In this document: one piece after another, positions 61,525-64,000 of the stretch
Numbering within the stretch: position 1 is the stretch's first letter
How the letters are laid out: each line of letters begins with the position of its first letter
NCBI GenBank assembly: GCA_020465985.1
Contig: JAANYP010001165.1
Location: 62,001 to 126,000, forward strand
Length of the DNA stretch: 64,000 nt
Direction: 5' to 3'
Source: Centrapalus pauciflorus
Taxonomy: Eukaryota > Streptophyta > Magnoliopsida > Asterales > Asteraceae
Program-made: the position numbers and the translations under genes
Notes under the pieces: generated by a model
Databases searched by the model: none
The model's input: the letters and a program-made list of their open reading frames with translations, nothing else
What the model was told of the DNA's origin: nothing

Positions 61525-62291
61525 ATGTCCCACCCGGAGACCATCATTTTGTCAGATTCAGAGGATGAGTACACCCCTACGAGCCCCGCAGTCACTGAGG
61601 GTCTCACTGAAGGAGAACCATCTGAGGAAGAAGACCCCTCTGAAGACCCAATGGAAGAGTCAGAAGAGGAACCGATGGAAGAAGATGATGACGGAGAAGA
61701 TCCACCGCCCCCAGCCCGCCCGCATTCCATACCACCAGGCAGAGCCATCATTTAAGCCACATCGGCCTTACCCAAACGACCCTAAAATGTTGTATACACC
61801 CCGAAAGCGGGTGATCACGCCAAGACGGGAGTCTATTCCCATCCCGACTCCCCAACCCAATCCCCCACCACCACACCGACGTGTAGACGCCCGACGATGG
61901 GGCTGGATACCTGAAACCCTCCGTGAATGGAGGCAAGAGGAAGGAATCCCTTCCCACTTTGAGATCGGAGGACCATCCTGCACCTATCCCGTCACTCACT
62001 CAAGAACCCGCCGAACAGACCATACCACTCTTGGTAGCACGGTCTTCCAGGCATGATCTCCAACTTCGGTTGCTTAACCAAGATATCGGAGAAATGACCG
62101 CTCGTTTAGAGCGGGAGGAGTTACAAAACTCCAACATATACTGGGCCAACCAGCACGCCCTCGCCATTCAGCAGGACGGACTGAACGAGCTCCGGCAACG
62201 ATTAGCCGAGAGCGAGGGCCGCAATGAGGAGCTGGCACAATGCCTCAATGCTTTAGAAAAGGGAGAGACCCCTGATCATTCCCGCACCTAG
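61525..62291 (+). pseudogene. accessory ORF between primer site and gag, about 255 codons, two frameshifts
   Basis: ATG 61525. The first frame runs 76 codons: MSHPE-TIILSDSEDEYTP, then a very acidic Glu/Asp/Ser/Pro stretch. Near 61700 the match to the copy at 10506 moves to another frame (RPYPNDPKMLYTPRKRV, a Pro/Arg-rich basic region, GWIPETLREWRQEEGI), and near 61980 to a third (PSLTQEPAEQ, then LEREELQ, NELRQRLAESEGRNEEL, probably coiled coil), ending at 62291. In the other copy the first junction is in one frame, so the ancestral form was a single ORF. I do not recognise the family; it is not gag. The IILxDSEDE segment looks like a SUMO-interacting motif next to phosphorylatable Ser and acid residues; that function is inferred. 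Confidence 0.75.
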
Positions 62292-62523
62292 TACCCCCCC
62301 CCTCTATCTTTGTAATATTAGGAAATTATTATGTAATAGTGTAGGACAAAAATTTTCGGGTAATAACCCGCCCCAATGTAAGAAAATTATGAATGATTAA
62401 TGAAAAATTGCAAGTTATTTATGAAATTGTGTTTGATGATTATAGTGTTGTGCCTTAAGAAAAATTTACATCTTTAAGATTCAACTTCTTACGCTATGCT
62501 ATTTTTTTTAAAACTTTAAGATA
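62292..62523 (+). other. spacer between accessory ORF and gag
   Basis: A C-rich run (TACCCCCCCCCTC) and then AT-rich sequence ending TTTAAGATA before the gag ATG. No promoter can be claimed, although an internal start of transcription here would explain how gag is reached past an upstream ORF. Confidence 0.5.
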
Positions 62524-64000
62524 ATGCCGCCGAGACGAGTTATGAGCGCCGCAGAAATTGAGGAACTAGTAGCACAAAGAGTGGCTGCTGCTATAGCCAC
62601 TTACGAGACCAACAGAAACAGTTCAGCTAATGGAGATGGTGGTGCTAGCCGCACCACGGGAGGAACTGAAACCCACCCTAAGGGTTGCGGAATTAATGGG
62701 TTTTTGAGCTGCAAGCCCCGATACTTCAATGGGACCGAAGGAGCCGTCGGATTAGTACGATGGTTTGAAAAGTTTGAATCTGTCTTCCGTGTTAGCGGAT
62801 GCATTGAAGGAGACAAAGTGAAGTTCGCCACCCACACTCTGCAAGACAGCGCCTTGACATGGTGGAACTCGTATACCCAGTCTGTGGGGATTGATGCAGC
62901 TTACCAACTCGCCTGGACCGAGTTGAAGCAGATGATGACCGATGAGTATTGCCCGAGGAATGAGCTACAGAAAATGGAGTCAGAGTTTTGGAATCTGGCT
63001 ATGAAGGGAACGAATGTAGCTGGGTACACCAACCGATTCCACGAACTGAGTATTCTGTGCCCTCAAATGGTGACCCCTGAGTACAAGAAAATCGAGCGTT
63101 ACATTTGGGGACTCGCTCCTCAAATTCAAGGTAATGTCACTGCCTCCAACCCATCCACTATACAGGATGCCATCATGATGGCTAACAATCTAATGGATCA
63201 AGTGTCCCGGAGAAATGAAGCCAAAGCCGGGGAAAACAAGAGGAAGTGGGAGGACAAGTCCGGGAGGAATACGGGTTCGCAATCCAAGAAGCCCGAGACC
63301 ATCAAAGCTTATGTAGCAGGAGCTGAGTCAAGGAAAGGCTACACGGGTACCAAGCCTTTCTGCACCCAATGCACCTTTCATCACAACAAGGGTCCGTGCC
63401 CAACCCCTTGTGGAAAATGCAAACGTATTGGCCATGTAGCCAAAGACTGTAAATTTGGAACCCCGGGTGTCAATGGAAGCAATCAGAGAGGCTGCTATGA
63501 ATGTGGAGCTACTGGGCACTTCAAGAGTGAGTGTCCGAAGTTGAGAAATGGTGGAGGAGCTCAGGGGAGAGCTTTTGTGTTAGGAGCAGGTGACCCTCGT
63601 CAGGATCCCCACGTGGTATCAGGTACGTTTCTTTTAAATGACATTTACGCTTACGTACTCTTTGATACTGGGGCTGATAGGAGCTTTATATCTGATAAGT
63701 TTAGTAAGCAATTGAATGCCACTCCTTTTCCCTTAGACAACTCTTATACTATAGAACTGGCTGACGGCAAAATAATAGAGGCAAGTAGTATTATTAAGGA
63801 ATGCACACTGAAGCTGGCAGATCATCCCTTTAAGATAGACTTGATGCCTATAGAACTCGGAGTTTTTGATGTAGTAATTGGTATGGATTGGTTGTCACAC
63901 AACCAGGCCGAGATTTTGTGCGGTAAGAAAGTGGTACGGATACCACTCCACAAGAAAAAGGTCCTAACAGTCCAAGGGGAAAGAAAGAACCGTCAACTAA
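62524..64000 (+). CDS. gag-pol: gag-protease (start of gag-pol) of the 59827 element, intact to the window edge
   Basis: ATG 62524 opens 492 codons without a stop and is cut only by the window end. Residues about 60-240 are a retrotransposon Gag core: FNGFLSCKPRYFNGTEG, DSALTWWNSY, WTELKQMMTDEYCPRNELQ, GYTNRFHELSILCPQM and YIWGLAPQIQG. A Cys/His cluster (CTQCTFHHNKGPC) precedes two CCHC knuckles at residues 296-309 (CGKCKRIGHVAKDC) and 324-337 (CYECGATGHFKSEC). The protease follows with LFDTGADRSFIS, catalytic Asp 381, and VIGMDWL. Gag forms the particle and binds RNA; protease cuts the polyprotein. The style matches Tekay-like families of Asteraceae (from memory). The start is the first ATG of the frame after the spacer. 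Upstream ATGs in the accessory ORF could limit translation. Confidence 0.93.
   Translation, partial: MPPRRVMSAAEIEELVAQRVAAAIATYETNRNSSANGDGGASRTTGGTETHPKGCGINGFLSCKPRYFNGTEGAVGLVRWFEKFESVFRVSGCIEGDKVKFATHTLQDSALTWWNSYTQSVGIDAAYQLAWTELKQMMTDEYCPRNELQKMESEFWNLAMKGTNVAGYTNRFHELSILCPQMVTPEYKKIERYIWGLAPQIQGNVTASNPSTIQDAIMMANNLMDQVSRRNEAKAGENKRKWEDKSGRNTGSQSKKPETIKAYVAGAESRKGYTGTKPFCTQCTFHHNKGPCPTPCGKCKRIGHVAKDCKFGTPGVNGSNQRGCYECGATGHFKSECPKLRNGGGAQGRAFVLGAGDPRQDPHVVSGTFLLNDIYAYVLFDTGADRSFISDKFSKQLNATPFPLDNSYTIELADGKIIEASSIIKECTLKLADHPFKIDLMPIELGVFDVVIGMDWLSHNQAEILCGKKVVRIPLHKKKVLTVQGERKNRQL

Larger units (their letters stand above)
59827..64000 (+). mobile_element. Ty3/gypsy element with open gag-protease, 5' half (runs off right edge)
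   Basis: LTR, iMet primer site, accessory ORF, spacer and gag-protease in order. Same family as the nested element at 8050, judged by LTR, accessory ORF and protease similarity. Inserted into the helicase; the last five bases before it are ATAAT (59822-59826), the predicted duplication. RT, integrase and 3' LTR are outside the window. Confidence 0.9.

Overview
This window is plant nuclear DNA made almost entirely of transposable elements. I find no complete host gene and no tRNA or rRNA gene. The kingdom call rests on Ty3/gypsy chromoviruses with tRNA-iMet-type primer sites, Athila/TAT elements with the TGGCGCCGTTGCCGGGGA primer site, CACTA TIRs, a TNP2-type transposase, Helitron helicase and 3' ends, hAT and Mutator-like MITEs, and long (TA)n tracts. 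The zinc-knuckle and integrase C-terminal style of two Ty3 elements resembles families common in Asteraceae. That family-level placement is from memory and only moderately sure.

Layout. (1) 1-4880: the 5' part of a minus-strand Athila/TAT element (decayed gag, PBS, LTR) abuts the 3' part and LTR of a plus-strand Athila-like element, whose LTR carries a 610-bp hAT MITE. (2) 5492-25605: one complete Tekay-like Ty3 element with a perfect 5-bp target duplication (ATTTT). Its gag is split by a second complete Ty3 element (8050-17798, duplication GAGAG). Its 3' LTR holds a solo Athila-like LTR (23452-25090, duplication GAATC) and a TA-rich 20-bp minisatellite. The 3' LTR of the inner Ty3 element holds a near-perfect 532-bp palindromic MITE inside (TA)n. 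(3) 25606-41731: AT-rich DNA crowded with DNA transposons: nested MITEs, two CACTA MITEs, three 1.5-1.8-kb foldback Mutator-like elements with 9-bp duplications, a cluster of Helitron ends, and a truncated CACTA element with the start of a TNP2 transposase. (4) 41846-50186: a complete but decayed minus-strand Tekay-like element interrupted by a 306-bp hAT MITE. (5) 50187-59826: a probable Helitron 3' end, a 5.9-kb non-autonomous copia-like element with a coiled-coil gag and an 87-bp tandem repeat, a MITE, and a Helitron helicase pseudogene. (6) 59827-64000: the 5' half of a third Ty3 element, inserted in the helicase. It carries the longest open frame in the window, gag-protease from 62524 and still open at the edge.

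The Ty3 elements at 8050 and 59827 are one family. Both carry, between the primer site and gag, an extra reading frame of about 255 codons with a conserved IIL-x-DSEDE motif near its N-terminus. The motif looks like a SUMO-interacting motif next to acidic residues. The middle of the protein is Pro/Arg-rich and the C-terminus looks coiled-coil. This is the most novel-looking item. The outer Tekay element is notable because all nine of its premature stops can be explained by single C-to-T or G-to-A transitions, as expected for methylated, silenced DNA. All boundaries were read by eye; similarity and age statements are qualitative.
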